NCBI RefSeq assembly: GCF_002913045.1
Contig: NZ_PPAF01000008.1
Span: 104,298-168,297 of the forward strand
DNA from: Campylobacter concisus
Lineage (GTDB): Bacteria > Campylobacterota > Campylobacteria > Campylobacterales > Campylobacteraceae
Direction of reading: 5' to 3'
DNA: 64,000 bases
The notes under the pieces were generated by a model, which saw only the letters and a program-made list of their open reading frames with translations, was not told the DNA's origin and did no database searches. Made by a program: the position numbers and the translations under genes. Positions 1-8,711 of this stretch are shown here, piece by piece (the first letter of the stretch is position 1; the number at the start of each line of letters is the position of its first letter).

Positions 1-1075
1 TATGTTTTCTTGCAAATTCTCTCATAAACTCACCAAGTTTCTCAACGTCGCTTTGGCTAACGGCGTTGTAGATAGATGCTCTTATGCCACCAAGATGTCT
101 GTGACCTTTTAGCCCTAGCATGCCCTCTTTTAGTGCTTCTTCGACAAAAACTGGCTCAAGCGCATGATCTTTTGGTATCGTAAAGCTCACATTCATATCT
201 GACCTGCTTAATTTTTTGGCATGTCCCACGTAAAAGCCATTTGAGCTATCTATGATGTCATAAAGCGTGCTTGCTTTTTTCGCATTTATCTTCTCAACCT
301 CGGTAAGTCCGCCAAGATCTAGTAGGTGCTGCATGGTTAAATTTAAAAGATAAATTCCAAAAGTTGGCGGTGTGTTATAGAGTGAGTTTGCCTCTACGTG
401 CGTTTTGTAGCGCAAAAACATAGGGACGTTTTGGCTGCTCACGCGATCAACTAGGTCTTTTCTTAAAATGACGATAGTCACGCCGCTTGGACCTGCATTT
501 TTCTGAGCACCACCGTAAAGCAAGCCGATACTGCTAAAATCAAGCGGTCTAGCGAAAAAGTCGCTCGAAGCATCGACAACAAGTGGAGATTTTGTCTTTG
601 GCATAGCCTTATACTGCGTGCCGTAAATCGTGTTGTTTGAGCAGATGTAGGCGTAGTCGGCATCGTCACTAAATTTCACATCAGGGATGTAAGAGAAATT
701 TTCATCCTCACTGCTTGCTACGACATCTACATTTACGCCAAGCACTTTTGCCTCTTTGATCGCCTTGTTTGTCCAAACGCCAGTGTTTGCGTACTGCGCC
801 TTGCCGCCTTGGCATAAATTCATTGGTATCATGCTAAATTGCAAGTGTGCGCCGCCTTGCAAAAATAAAATTTCATACTCATCGCCGATGCCGTAAAGCT
901 TTCTTATCTTCTCCATCGCGCCAAAATGGATCTCTTCAAAGGTCTTGCTTCTGTGGCTGATCTCCATGATCGAGTAGCCCTCGCCTCTGTAGTCGGTAAA
1001 TTCGGCCTTTGCATGCTCTAAAACGCTTAGTGGTATCGCGCTTGGACCTGCGCTAAAGTTGATTTTTCTACTCAT
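1..1075 (-). CDS. serC: Phosphoserine aminotransferase, 3' end cut by window edge
   Basis: PLP-dependent transaminase that converts 3-phosphohydroxypyruvate and glutamate to phosphoserine in serine synthesis. The frame opens at an ATG (1073-1075) with the family N-terminus [20 protein letters not shown] and runs off the left edge after 358 codons, about the usual length of the protein, so only the last few residues are likely missing. The PLP lysine lies in the segment [12 protein letters not shown]. It sits directly downstream of xseA with a 2-base gap, the same order (xseA-serC) I recall from C. jejuni. No stop is visible in the window. Confidence 0.93.
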   Translation of the reverse strand, partial: MSRKINFSAGPSAIPLSVLEHAKAEFTDYRGEGYSIMEISHRSKTFEEIHFGAMEKIRKLYGIGDEYEILFLQGGAHLQFSMIPMNLCQGGKAQYANTGVWTNKAIKEAKVLGVNVDVVASSEDENFSYIPDVKFSDDADYAYICSNNTIYGTQYKAMPKTKSPLVVDASSDFFARPLDFSSIGLLYGGAQKNAGPSGVTIVILRKDLVDRVSSQNVPMFLRYKTHVEANSLYNTPPTFGIYLLNLTMQHLLDLGGLTEVEKINAKKASTLYDIIDSSNGFYVGHAKKLSRSDMNVSFTIPKDHALEPVFVEEALKEGMLGLKGHRHLGGIRASIYNAVSQSDVEKLGEFMREFARKH

Positions 1076-1077
1076 TT

Positions 1078-2244
1078 TTACTCCTTGATTATTGCTTTTT
1101 TATGTGTATTTTGCGAGATGAGCTCTATCTCATCGTCTATTTTTAAATCCCTAAGATCGGCTCTCTTGCCATCTTTTCTAACCTCAATAAGTCCCTTCGT
1201 TCTCTCAAAAAAGAGCTCTCTCATCTCATAAGCCTTCTCTAGCGAGCTAAGAGCCGAGCCAAGGACTAAAATTTTTCTTTGCACGGCATTTGCTAGGGCG
1301 TTTTGCTTATTTGTCACCTCGCTAAATTTTAGCTCGATCATAGCTTTTAGAGCATTTGATGAAAATTTAGAAAGAAGGACATTTAGCAAATTTTGCTTTT
1401 TGGTGATCTTTAAATTTAAAGCGCTATCAAGATCGTCGCTGAGCCTATCAAGATACTGGAAAAACGCCTCTTCATCAGGCAGCAGATCAAGCATAGCTGC
1501 ACTTGGCGTAAGCGACCTACGATCTGCCACAAAGTCGCTTATAACATAGTCTATCTCGTGTCCTATAGCGCTTACGACTGGCGTTTTGGTGGCGTAAATT
1601 TCACGCGCCAAGCCCTCGTCGTTAAAGCACCAAAGATCCTCTTTACTACCACCTCCGCGAGCCAAAACTATCACATCAACGCCGTATTTATCGGCTCTTC
1701 GTAAAGCCTTTATGAGCGAGCTTGGGGCATTTTCACCCTGAGTTAGCGCGTCAAAAATATAAATTTCGCTTAATTTCCAACGACTAGTCACGACCTTTAG
1801 CATATCCTGAAGCGCCGCCGAAGTAGCGCTTGTGACAAGGGCTATTTTCTTAGGTAAATTTGGTATCTCTTTTTTTGCAGCAATGTCAAAAAGGCCCTCA
1901 TTTTCGAGCTTTTCTTTAAGCTGCCTAAACGCAAGCTCAAGCTCACCCTCGCCATCAGGCAGCATCGCACTAGCCACTAGCTGATACGACCCACTTGGCG
2001 AATAAATGGTCACTTTGCCATAAATTTTTACTTTTAGGCCATCTTTTGGTAAGAATTTGACCTTTTGGTTATTCATGCGATACATCACGGCTGAAATGCT
2101 TGACTTCTCATCCTTTAGCGTGAAGTACCAGTGCCCAGAAGCGTGCTTAGTAAGGCGCGAAATTTCTCCGCTTACCTCGACGTAGTCAAGTGTGGCTTCA
2201 AGCAGTGCCTTTGCTTTTTCGTTTAGCTCAGAAACACTAAGCAT
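1078..2244 (-). CDS. xseA: Exodeoxyribonuclease VII large subunit
   Basis: Large subunit of the single-strand-specific exonuclease VII (cytoplasmic, DNA repair). The 388 residues carry an N-terminal OB-fold (about 18-100, with [11 protein letters not shown]) followed by the catalytic part with [11 protein letters not shown] (195-205), AIGHEID (226-232) and [11 protein letters not shown] (240-250), all family hallmarks. It is shorter than the E. coli protein mainly in the C-terminal coiled coil, as is common in Campylobacterota. It starts at ATG 2244, 4 bases after the ubiE stop, so it is probably cotranscribed with ubiE and serC. The small subunit xseB is not in the window. Confidence 0.93.
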   Translation of the reverse strand: MLSVSELNEKAKALLEATLDYVEVSGEISRLTKHASGHWYFTLKDEKSSISAVMYRMNNQKVKFLPKDGLKVKIYGKVTIYSPSGSYQLVASAMLPDGEGELELAFRQLKEKLENEGLFDIAAKKEIPNLPKKIALVTSATSAALQDMLKVVTSRWKLSEIYIFDALTQGENAPSSLIKALRRADKYGVDVIVLARGGGSKEDLWCFNDEGLAREIYATKTPVVSAIGHEIDYVISDFVADRRSLTPSAAMLDLLPDEEAFFQYLDRLSDDLDSALNLKITKKQNLLNVLLSKFSSNALKAMIELKFSEVTNKQNALANAVQRKILVLGSALSSLEKAYEMRELFFERTKGLIEVRKDGKRADLRDLKIDDEIELISQNTHKKAIIKE

Positions 2245-2248
2245 TGAC

Positions 2249-2959
2249 TTATCTTACCTTTTTAGCGATAAATAGTGTCGAGATATCCATGCTAAAGCCC
2301 TTGCAAAGCTCTATCTCAAAGCCAGCTTCGGCTAGCTCGTCGCAAAAGCTCTTTGCGTCCAAGAAATTTTCGATCGAACTAGGCAGATACTCGTATGCCT
2401 CTTTGTTTTTTGAGATAAAGCCACCAATTTTTGGCAAAATTTTACTTAAGTAAAAATCTCTTAGCGAGGTTATAAGGCCCTTTTTCTGGCGTTTTGTAAA
2501 TTCAAGTACAACTACGTAGCCATTTAAATCAAGCACTCTGTTAAACTCCCTAAGTGCCGCCTTTCGCTCGACCACATTTCTGATGCCATAGCTTATGCTT
2601 AAAATTTGAGCCTCACCGCTTGCGAGCGTTGTGTTGTCAGCGTATGCCTCTATAAATTTAAAATTTGGAAATTTCGCCCTAGCCTCTTTTAGCATACCAC
2701 TTGAGGGATCGATGCCAGTGAGGCTTTTTATCTGCACGCCAAATTCTTTTGAAATTTCACTCCAAAGCCCCATCATATCGCCAGTGCCACAAGCCACATC
2801 CACGATATTTATGCTTTTATTTTTAAAAATTTCTAGCATATATCTGCAGGCAAATTTCCTCCAACTCACGTCCACACCAAGACTTAGCACTCTGTTTGCG
2901 ACGTCATAAGTCGGAGCGATCTGGTTAAACATATCAACGATTTTTTCTTGTTTTTGCAT
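2249..2959 (-). CDS. ubiE: Demethylmenaquinone/ubiquinone C-methyltransferase
   Basis: SAM-dependent C-methyltransferase that finishes menaquinone synthesis by methylating demethylmenaquinone. The 236 residues begin with the family signature MFNQIAPTYDVANRVLSLG. They contain SAM motif I VDVACGTGD (53-61) and the later SYGIRNVVERKAALREFNRVL region, which is split here only for mention. Campylobacters make menaquinone, not ubiquinone, so the menG activity is the expected role (established for the group). It lies between xseA and the CYTH-CHAD gene, 12 bases from the latter. Confidence 0.93.
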   Translation of the reverse strand: MQKQEKIVDMFNQIAPTYDVANRVLSLGVDVSWRKFACRYMLEIFKNKSINIVDVACGTGDMMGLWSEISKEFGVQIKSLTGIDPSSGMLKEARAKFPNFKFIEAYADNTTLASGEAQILSISYGIRNVVERKAALREFNRVLDLNGYVVVLEFTKRQKKGLITSLRDFYLSKILPKIGGFISKNKEAYEYLPSSIENFLDAKSFCDELAEAGFEIELCKGFSMDISTLFIAKKVR

Positions 2960-2971
2960 AAATTTGCCCTT

Positions 2972-4378
2972 TTATATGTAGTAAATTTTTAAATTTCTTG
3001 AAATTTTGCGAGTTGCTTTTATAAATTTAAGACGCTTTTTTAGTATCTCTTCTCTACTTTTATAAATTTGCTTGTAAATTTTACTCTCGAGCCTCTCTTT
3101 ATCTGGCATTTCTGGAAGCCTTTTAAGGATACCAAGCCAGACGTCATAGTCTTGAAGATTGCCAAAAATTTCTTGCATCTGCTTTAGCTTCTCTTCATAC
3201 TTTTTAAGCCCTTCAAAATAGAAAACTTCACATAAAAACTCGTATGTATATCTCATCTTTTTAAGCTCTATCCTAAGATCATGAAAGCTCTCATTTGGGC
3301 AGTCTTGATTAAGGCTTTTTAGCCTTTTTTGAGCTAAAACTAAAAGCATTCTAAGCTTAAACGAACCAAGGCGCGAAAGGCTTACATCAAAGAGTTTTGA
3401 CTTATAAAATTCACCCTCATTTAAAAATATCTCCCACTCTTTTAAAAATGCGTAGTTTTCTTCGTTACCAAGGTAGCTTTTTACATTTTCATACTCTAAA
3501 TCTAGAGCCTTTTTCACAAAATATATAGGCTCATTTGCATGTTTTTGCTCGTTTAAAAAGCTCAAAAATACATCCAAATCTCGCTTTTTGTTTGTCGAGT
3601 TTGCAAGCATTTTAAAATTCTCACCAAAAAAAAGTGTCACTTTCTCATCAAAAACGCCACTAAAAATTTTAAGGATCGATCTAACCTTTCTTAAATTTAC
3701 GCGAAGCTCATGCAAAACTTCTTCATCTTTGTCTATCAAATACTGGTTTTTTAGCCTTTTTATTACTTTAAAAATACTAACAAAAAGGACTCTTAGCGCC
3801 TCGCCGCTTTTTAGATTTGCAGCAAAATTTGGAAGAATTTCTTTTTCTTTTATGATCTTATAGGCTCTTTTGTAGTCGATTTGTTCATTTTCATTAGCAT
3901 GGATGGCAAGAAATTTGTTTTTATATCTTTTATCGCAAGTTACATCACTTAGGCAAAAATTTTCTAAAAATGGTGGCAGCTTGAAAAAGACGGCTTCATT
4001 TTCATCGCTAAATTCGATTTCAAATGTACAAAGCCCGTTTAGTTCATTTTTAAAAATATCGATATTGCAAGGATTGTTATTTAGTTTAAAAGTGTATCTA
4101 TCTTTTAAGATGACGCTACCGATGCGGTTTTTAAGAGCCTTTTTAAACTCCACTTTTTCGCAAAATTCTTCATTTTCTTCTCTGATTAGATCTTTGCCGA
4201 TCTTTACAGTTTTTATAAATTTATCCTCTTCACTTCGAAAGCGAATCTCTTCATTTTGCGTTATCTTGGTATAAAATTGAGAAATTTCAAGATGTTTAAA
4301 GACTACTCCAGCTTCTTTTAAAAAATCTAGAATTTGAGAATTTTTGAGTAAAAATTTACGCTCTATCTCCAAACTCAC
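2972..4378 (-). CDS. CYTH-CHAD domain protein
   Basis: Two-domain protein. The N-terminal CYTH domain shows the ExExK signature (E4, E6, K8 counting from the chosen start) of the triphosphate-tunnel fold. The C-terminal CHAD domain (about 200-468) is helical, with Arg/His/Lys-rich helices such as LHELRVNLRKVRSILKIF and FHDLRIELKKMRYTYEF. CYTH proteins bind or hydrolyse triphosphates, and CHAD domains bind polyphosphate; the substrate here is not known. An upstream TTG at 4390 is possible, but GTG at 4378 is preceded by GGAG at a 6-base spacing, so I chose GTG. It follows the perR terminator and is therefore probably transcribed independently of perR. I do not recall a CYTH-CHAD gene at this place in C. 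jejuni. Confidence 0.85.
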   Translation of the reverse strand: MSLEIERKFLLKNSQILDFLKEAGVVFKHLEISQFYTKITQNEEIRFRSEEDKFIKTVKIGKDLIREENEEFCEKVEFKKALKNRIGSVILKDRYTFKLNNNPCNIDIFKNELNGLCTFEIEFSDENEAVFFKLPPFLENFCLSDVTCDKRYKNKFLAIHANENEQIDYKRAYKIIKEKEILPNFAANLKSGEALRVLFVSIFKVIKRLKNQYLIDKDEEVLHELRVNLRKVRSILKIFSGVFDEKVTLFFGENFKMLANSTNKKRDLDVFLSFLNEQKHANEPIYFVKKALDLEYENVKSYLGNEENYAFLKEWEIFLNEGEFYKSKLFDVSLSRLGSFKLRMLLVLAQKRLKSLNQDCPNESFHDLRIELKKMRYTYEFLCEVFYFEGLKKYEEKLKQMQEIFGNLQDYDVWLGILKRLPEMPDKERLESKIYKQIYKSREEILKKRLKFIKATRKISRNLKIYYI

Positions 4379-4486
4379 ATTTTTCTCCAAAATTTTTTGT
4401 TCATTTTAGCAAGTTAGTGCTTAAAACAATGAGAAAAATGCTAAATCTAGGTTTATTTTAAAAGTATTTTTATAAGAAAAAAGATG

Positions 4487-4518
4487 GAATTTATGCTGCT
4501 AAATAGCAACATAAATTC
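4487..4518 (-). terminator. Intrinsic terminator of perR
   Basis: On the minus strand a 13-base-pair stem (GAATTTATGTTGC pairing with GCAGCATAAATTC, one G-U pair) closes a 6-base loop TATTTA and is followed by CATCTTTTTTCTTA. The stem starts in the last base of the perR TAG stop codon. This is a clear rho-independent terminator separating perR from the CYTH-CHAD gene. Confidence 0.87.
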
Positions 4519-4928
4519 TACTTACAGTGTTTACAGCTTTTTACGCTAGCTACGATATTTAGACGTTCTATTATATTTCCGATCTTCTTTTCTAGTGCCT
4601 CTTGATATTTGCCAAGCTCAGCATCATCGTAGCTCACGTCCTCAACGCTTCCACAGCTTTCGCAAACTACATGAATATGTGGATATTCGTAGATGTCGTA
4701 TCTAGCTTTTTGATTGACGATATTTACTTCGACTACGAGACCTTCGTCTTTTAAAGTATTTAAATTTTTATAAACTGTCGCAAGAGAAACTGATGGGCTC
4801 TCTTTTAAAATCTCATCATAAAGCTCATCAATCGTTGGATGCGTGTGGCGATCAAGAATTCTTAAAACGCTAAGGCGCTGTGGCGTGACTTTTAGCCCAG
4901 ATTGCTTTAATAATGATACGTATTGCAT
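4518..4928 (-). CDS. perR: Fur-family peroxide-stress regulator PerR
   Basis: Metal-dependent repressor of peroxide defence genes. The 136 residues hold a winged helix (about 1-75, with the recognition region SLATVYKNLNTLKDEGLV) and a dimerisation/metal domain with H84, H86, the C89-C92 pair and the C132-C135 pair that bind structural zinc; D78 fits the regulatory site of PerR. PerR rather than Fur is inferred from the short length, this Asp and the location between dxs and ubiE, where C. jejuni has perR. ATG 4928 is preceded by AAGGAAAAG. Its own strong terminator overlaps its stop codon. Confidence 0.85.
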   Translation of the reverse strand: MQYVSLLKQSGLKVTPQRLSVLRILDRHTHPTIDELYDEILKESPSVSLATVYKNLNTLKDEGLVVEVNIVNQKARYDIYEYPHIHVVCESCGSVEDVSYDDAELGKYQEALEKKIGNIIERLNIVASVKSCKHCK

Positions 4929-5000
4929 AATGCTTTTCCTTGTTTTTATTTTGGCTTATGCTAGCAAAAATAATATTAAACGTTACTTTATTAAATGATA
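4929..5000 (-). promoter_or_regulatory. Upstream region of perR, probable promoter/operator
   Basis: A 72-base AT-rich gap between dxs and perR. On the minus strand it contains GTTTAATATTATTTTTGC, with a TATTAT-like -10 about 45 bases before the ATG and scattered AATAAT/ATTATT half-sites that could bind a Fur-family protein. PerR autoregulation is known in C. jejuni; the exact operator cannot be fixed by eye. Confidence 0.35.
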
Positions 5001-6827
5001 TTAATTATTTTCTAGTAAATTTTTGGTAATCTGCTCGGCACTTATACCAAGATACTTTTCAACATCAGCAGTTGAACCATGTGGGATAAATTTATCTTCA
5101 TACTCAAAGCTAATGACGCTTATATTTGAAATTTTATTTTCTTGTAAAAATGCACTTACTATCTCACCAATACCACCTTTTTTGGCACTATCGCTAAAGA
5201 TGTACCATTTTTTAGTGCGTTTTGCAAGATCCAGTAAAAGCTCACTATCAAGCGGCTTTGCAAAGACAAGATCAACCAATATCGCATCAAGCTTGCCACT
5301 TAGTAAATTTCTAACCAAATTTGCCCTACCAACGCCGTTACCATAGCCTAAAAATGCGATATCACTCTTTGCGTCAGCTAAAATTTCACCCTTGCCAAAC
5401 TCAAGTGGCTTAGCTTCAAACTCATCTCTTAAGATAAATGCCCCACGCGGATATCTAAATGCGCTAACACCCTTGTAAGAGTAGGCAAATTCCATAACAT
5501 TTTTCATACTCTCTTCGCATCTTGGGGCAAAAAGAACCATGTTTGGCACAGCGTTTAAAAAGCTTATATCAAACGCACCCTGATGCGTTTCGCCATCCTC
5601 ACCTACGATACCAGCCCTATCCATCGCAAACGTGATGTTTAAATTTAAAATAGAAGCATCGTGAATGACCTGATCGTAGGCTCTTTGCATAAATGTCGAG
5701 TATATCGCGACAAATGGCTTAAAGCCCTCTTTTGCCATGGCTGACATAGATGTGACTGCATGCTGCTCAGCTATCGCTACGTCCCAAAAGCGGTCTGGAA
5801 ATTCTTGTATCAAGGCGTCCATACCAGTACCTGTTGGCATCGCGGCCGTTACGCCAACGATGTCACTATGCTCTCTTGCCATCTTTAAAAGCCGCTCGCT
5901 AAAGATCGCCGTGGCTGACTTGTTTGACTGTCTTTTGATAAATTCGCCACTTTTTAGATCAAATGGCCCAACTCCGTGCCAATTTTCATAGCACCCCTCA
6001 GCAAATTCATATCCTTTGCCCTTTAGTGTCTGCACATGAACAATGACTGGTTTTTTCATACTTTTTGCTGTCTCAAATGTGCTAAGAAGTGCGCCTAAAT
6101 CGTGTCCATCAACTGGCCCAATATACTCAAGTCCAAGCTCTTCAAAAAACATGCCAGGAGTTATAAGCCTTATACCCTCTTCGATACGCCTAGCCATATA
6201 TGCAGCTGAATCTGGCATATAGCTTAGAAATTTCTCAACCCTGCCCTTAAATTTTTGATAAAACTGCCCTGCCATCATCTGGCTTAGATACTTGCTAAGC
6301 GCGCCTATGGGCTTGCTTATGCTCATCTCGTTGTCGTTTAGGATGATGACGCAAGGGTACTTTCTATCGCCTAGCTCATTTAGCGCCTCGTACGCCATTC
6401 CGCCACTTAGTGAGCCATCGCCTATGACAGTTACTGGGATACGATCTTCGTTTTTAAGTTTTATAGCCTTTGCAGCACCAACTGCAAGCGAAATGGATGT
6501 CGAGCTATGACCTGCCACAAAGTAGTCAAAGTTACTCTCGCTTGGCTTTGTATAGCCACTGATGCCGTTAAATTTTCTAAGCGTATCAAAGCTCTCCCAG
6601 CGTCCAGTCAGCAGCTTATGTGCATAGCTTTGGTGGCTCACATCAAAAATAAATGGATCTTTTGTCACATCAAAAATTTTATGCATCGCCACAATGATCT
6701 CAACTGCACCGATGTTTGAGCTAAGGTGACCGCCATTTTTGCTAACGGTGGCTAAAATTTTATCCCTGATGTCATGACAAAGTGCGTTTAGTTCATCAAC
6801 ATCTAAACTTTTAACGTCTTTATTCAT
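5001..6827 (-). CDS. dxs: 1-deoxy-D-xylulose-5-phosphate synthase
   Basis: Thiamine-diphosphate enzyme that condenses pyruvate and glyceraldehyde-3-phosphate, the first step of the MEP isoprenoid pathway. The 608 residues show the TPP-binding motif GDGSLSGG (136-143) to N150, the GHSSTSIS helix start (107-114), the catalytic Glu in DVAIAEQHAV and the transketolase pyrimidine domain with AMDRAGIVGEDGETHQG. Its 5' end overlaps the fliH stop by 8 bases, so it appears to be the last gene of a fliF-fliG-fliH-dxs unit, the order recalled for C. jejuni. Confidence 0.96.
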   Translation of the reverse strand: MNKDVKSLDVDELNALCHDIRDKILATVSKNGGHLSSNIGAVEIIVAMHKIFDVTKDPFIFDVSHQSYAHKLLTGRWESFDTLRKFNGISGYTKPSESNFDYFVAGHSSTSISLAVGAAKAIKLKNEDRIPVTVIGDGSLSGGMAYEALNELGDRKYPCVIILNDNEMSISKPIGALSKYLSQMMAGQFYQKFKGRVEKFLSYMPDSAAYMARRIEEGIRLITPGMFFEELGLEYIGPVDGHDLGALLSTFETAKSMKKPVIVHVQTLKGKGYEFAEGCYENWHGVGPFDLKSGEFIKRQSNKSATAIFSERLLKMAREHSDIVGVTAAMPTGTGMDALIQEFPDRFWDVAIAEQHAVTSMSAMAKEGFKPFVAIYSTFMQRAYDQVIHDASILNLNITFAMDRAGIVGEDGETHQGAFDISFLNAVPNMVLFAPRCEESMKNVMEFAYSYKGVSAFRYPRGAFILRDEFEAKPLEFGKGEILADAKSDIAFLGYGNGVGRANLVRNLLSGKLDAILVDLVFAKPLDSELLLDLAKRTKKWYIFSDSAKKGGIGEIVSAFLQENKISNISVISFEYEDKFIPHGSTADVEKYLGISAEQITKNLLENN

Positions 6828-7683
6828 TATTTACCAGCATTTTTAGTTTTTCTAGCCTTGTTTGTATAGTCGCATCGATATTGCCACCATCACTTATAAT
6901 AACCACACCGCCTTTGCTTATAGCATCATCAGCACTTATCTTGACGTGTTCATTCTTGCTAAATTGCTCTTTTAGATACTCACTATCTTCAGGATTTACA
7001 CGAATTTCTATATTTTTGACATTACTTAGCTCTTTTATAAGCGAGCTTGCTAGATGATGAGCGATCTGATTTGAAGAGGTTGAAATTTCTTTATCGATTA
7101 CTTCTTTTGCGATTTTTATAGCAGTTTGACCAAGCTCACCCTCGATCTTATTTAAAAACTCATCAAATTTAACGTACTGCTCTTCAAGTTTTGCAGCTGA
7201 AGTGCTAAATCTAGCCTCTAACTCATTTATCCTTGCTTCATTTGCCGCATTTGCTTGGGCGATACCCTCATTTTTGCCATCCTCTTTTGCACGAGAAATT
7301 TCAGCCTCAAGGCGTTTAGCAAATTCGCTCTCTTGATTTTCTATTTGCATTTGAAGTTTGATGATATTGCTACTTAGCTCATCTGTTTTTTTAAGCAGTT
7401 CTTCGACAAAGCTCGACTCACCTGCTTGCTGTATTTGTGGACTTTGAGCCTGAGGAGCAAAGTGATTTTGTGAGTTTGCCTGCGTTTGGTGGCTAGTTTG
7501 AGGAATGAAATTTTCACCCTTTTGCCCAAAATTTTGCTCACTTAGCTCTTCACTAAGATTATTTTCTTCTATCAATACAGGAGCACTATCTGCGGCTCGC
7601 TCTCCAACTCCAAGCACCTTAAATCTGTAATTTTCTATAAAGTGAGCTGGAGAAGTTTCACTGGTTATTACGCTGCTTTTCAT
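6820..7683 (-). CDS. fliH: Flagellar assembly protein FliH
   Basis: Cytoplasmic regulator of the flagellar export ATPase FliI, linking it to the C-ring. The 287-residue product has an N-terminal variable, Gln/Asn-rich part (about 40-95, with QTSHQTQANSQNHFAPQAQS), a long coiled coil (about 95-180, KKTDELSSNIIKLQMQIENQ) and a C-terminal FliH/V-ATPase E-like domain (about 180-285) ending in ARLEKLKMLVN-like residues. It overlaps fliG by 4 bases (ATGA). The gene context fliF-fliG-fliH is decisive. Confidence 0.88.
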   Translation of the reverse strand: MKSSVITSETSPAHFIENYRFKVLGVGERAADSAPVLIEENNLSEELSEQNFGQKGENFIPQTSHQTQANSQNHFAPQAQSPQIQQAGESSFVEELLKKTDELSSNIIKLQMQIENQESEFAKRLEAEISRAKEDGKNEGIAQANAANEARINELEARFSTSAAKLEEQYVKFDEFLNKIEGELGQTAIKIAKEVIDKEISTSSNQIAHHLASSLIKELSNVKNIEIRVNPEDSEYLKEQFSKNEHVKISADDAISKGGVVIISDGGNIDATIQTRLEKLKMLVNNE

Positions 7684-8711
7684 TCTATCATCTCATCTGC
7701 TTCGCCGACTTGGAACACACCTTGATCAGCTAGAGTTTGCACTGTCTCTACTATGCGTCTTTGAGCCTCTTCAACATCTTTTACACGCACCGCACCAAGA
7801 TATTGCATCTCCTCTTTAAAAGCTTCTGCTGCACGCTGAGACATATTTGATAAAAATTTATCCTTTATGCCGTCGCTTGAGCCCTTAAATGCGACCATAA
7901 GGTCTTTTTTGTCGACATTTTTAAGAATTTCTCTAATCGCAGTTGCGTTAAGGTTGATAATATCTTCAAATGTAAACATAAGCTCTTTAATCGTTGTTGC
8001 AAGCTTATCATCGCTTTGCTCAATACGCTCAATCGTGCTTTTACTAGCTTTTTGCCCAAGTCTATTAAGCACTTCTGCCACAGCTCTTGGACCGCCAACT
8101 TCGACTTTATAAGATGTAAGACTTTCGAGTTTACCCTCAAGTACGGTTGAAACACGCTTAATTACCGATGGGCTAATATCACCAAGATTTGCCATTCTAA
8201 TAACGACTTCGCTTCTTAGCTCATCTGAGAAAAAGCTAAGCGTTTCAGCAGCACTTGTTGAGTCCATGTGAGCTAGTATTAGCGCTATGGTTTGAGGGTG
8301 CTCTTTTATGATAAAGTCTGCGAGTTGCTGTGGTTTTATCTTATCAAGATAGCCAAAGCTTTTTGAGTTTTCCATGCTTTTTGCAAGCTTGTCTAAAATT
8401 TTCTGAGCTGCCTCTGGACCAAATGTGCGGTACAAAATTTCTTTTGCGTACTCTAAACCGCCACTTCTCATATATTGATTTGACTGCATTAGCGCGTAAA
8501 ATTCTTCTAGTACGGCACTTGCGACTTGTTTGTCTATGTTTTTCGCGGTTGCGATATAGCCTGAAATTTCAGTGATGACATCAACATCCATGTGAGAAAA
8601 TATAAGAGCAGTTGCCTCTTCGCCAAGCTGAATCAGCAAAATAGCAATCTTTTCAGGCATCGATAGATCATCATAAATCATTTTTTGCTTGTCATTTAGC
8701 TTTATTGACAT
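7680..8711 (-). CDS. fliG: Flagellar motor switch protein FliG
   Basis: C-ring protein that generates torque with the stator and mounts on the FliF ring. It has the three FliG domains: N (about 1-105, with IAILLIQLGEEATALIFSHM), middle (about 110-195, with the HPQTIALILAHM EHPQ-type motif) and C (about 200-340, with the charged torque helix). The ATG at 8711 is used here; a TTG one codon upstream adds a single residue but lacks an advantage. The start overlaps the fliF stop as ATGA, which suggests translational coupling. Confidence 0.95.
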   Translation of the reverse strand: MSIKLNDKQKMIYDDLSMPEKIAILLIQLGEEATALIFSHMDVDVITEISGYIATAKNIDKQVASAVLEEFYALMQSNQYMRSGGLEYAKEILYRTFGPEAAQKILDKLAKSMENSKSFGYLDKIKPQQLADFIIKEHPQTIALILAHMDSTSAAETLSFFSDELRSEVVIRMANLGDISPSVIKRVSTVLEGKLESLTSYKVEVGGPRAVAEVLNRLGQKASKSTIERIEQSDDKLATTIKELMFTFEDIINLNATAIREILKNVDKKDLMVAFKGSSDGIKDKFLSNMSQRAAEAFKEEMQYLGAVRVKDVEEAQRRIVETVQTLADQGVFQVGEADEMIE

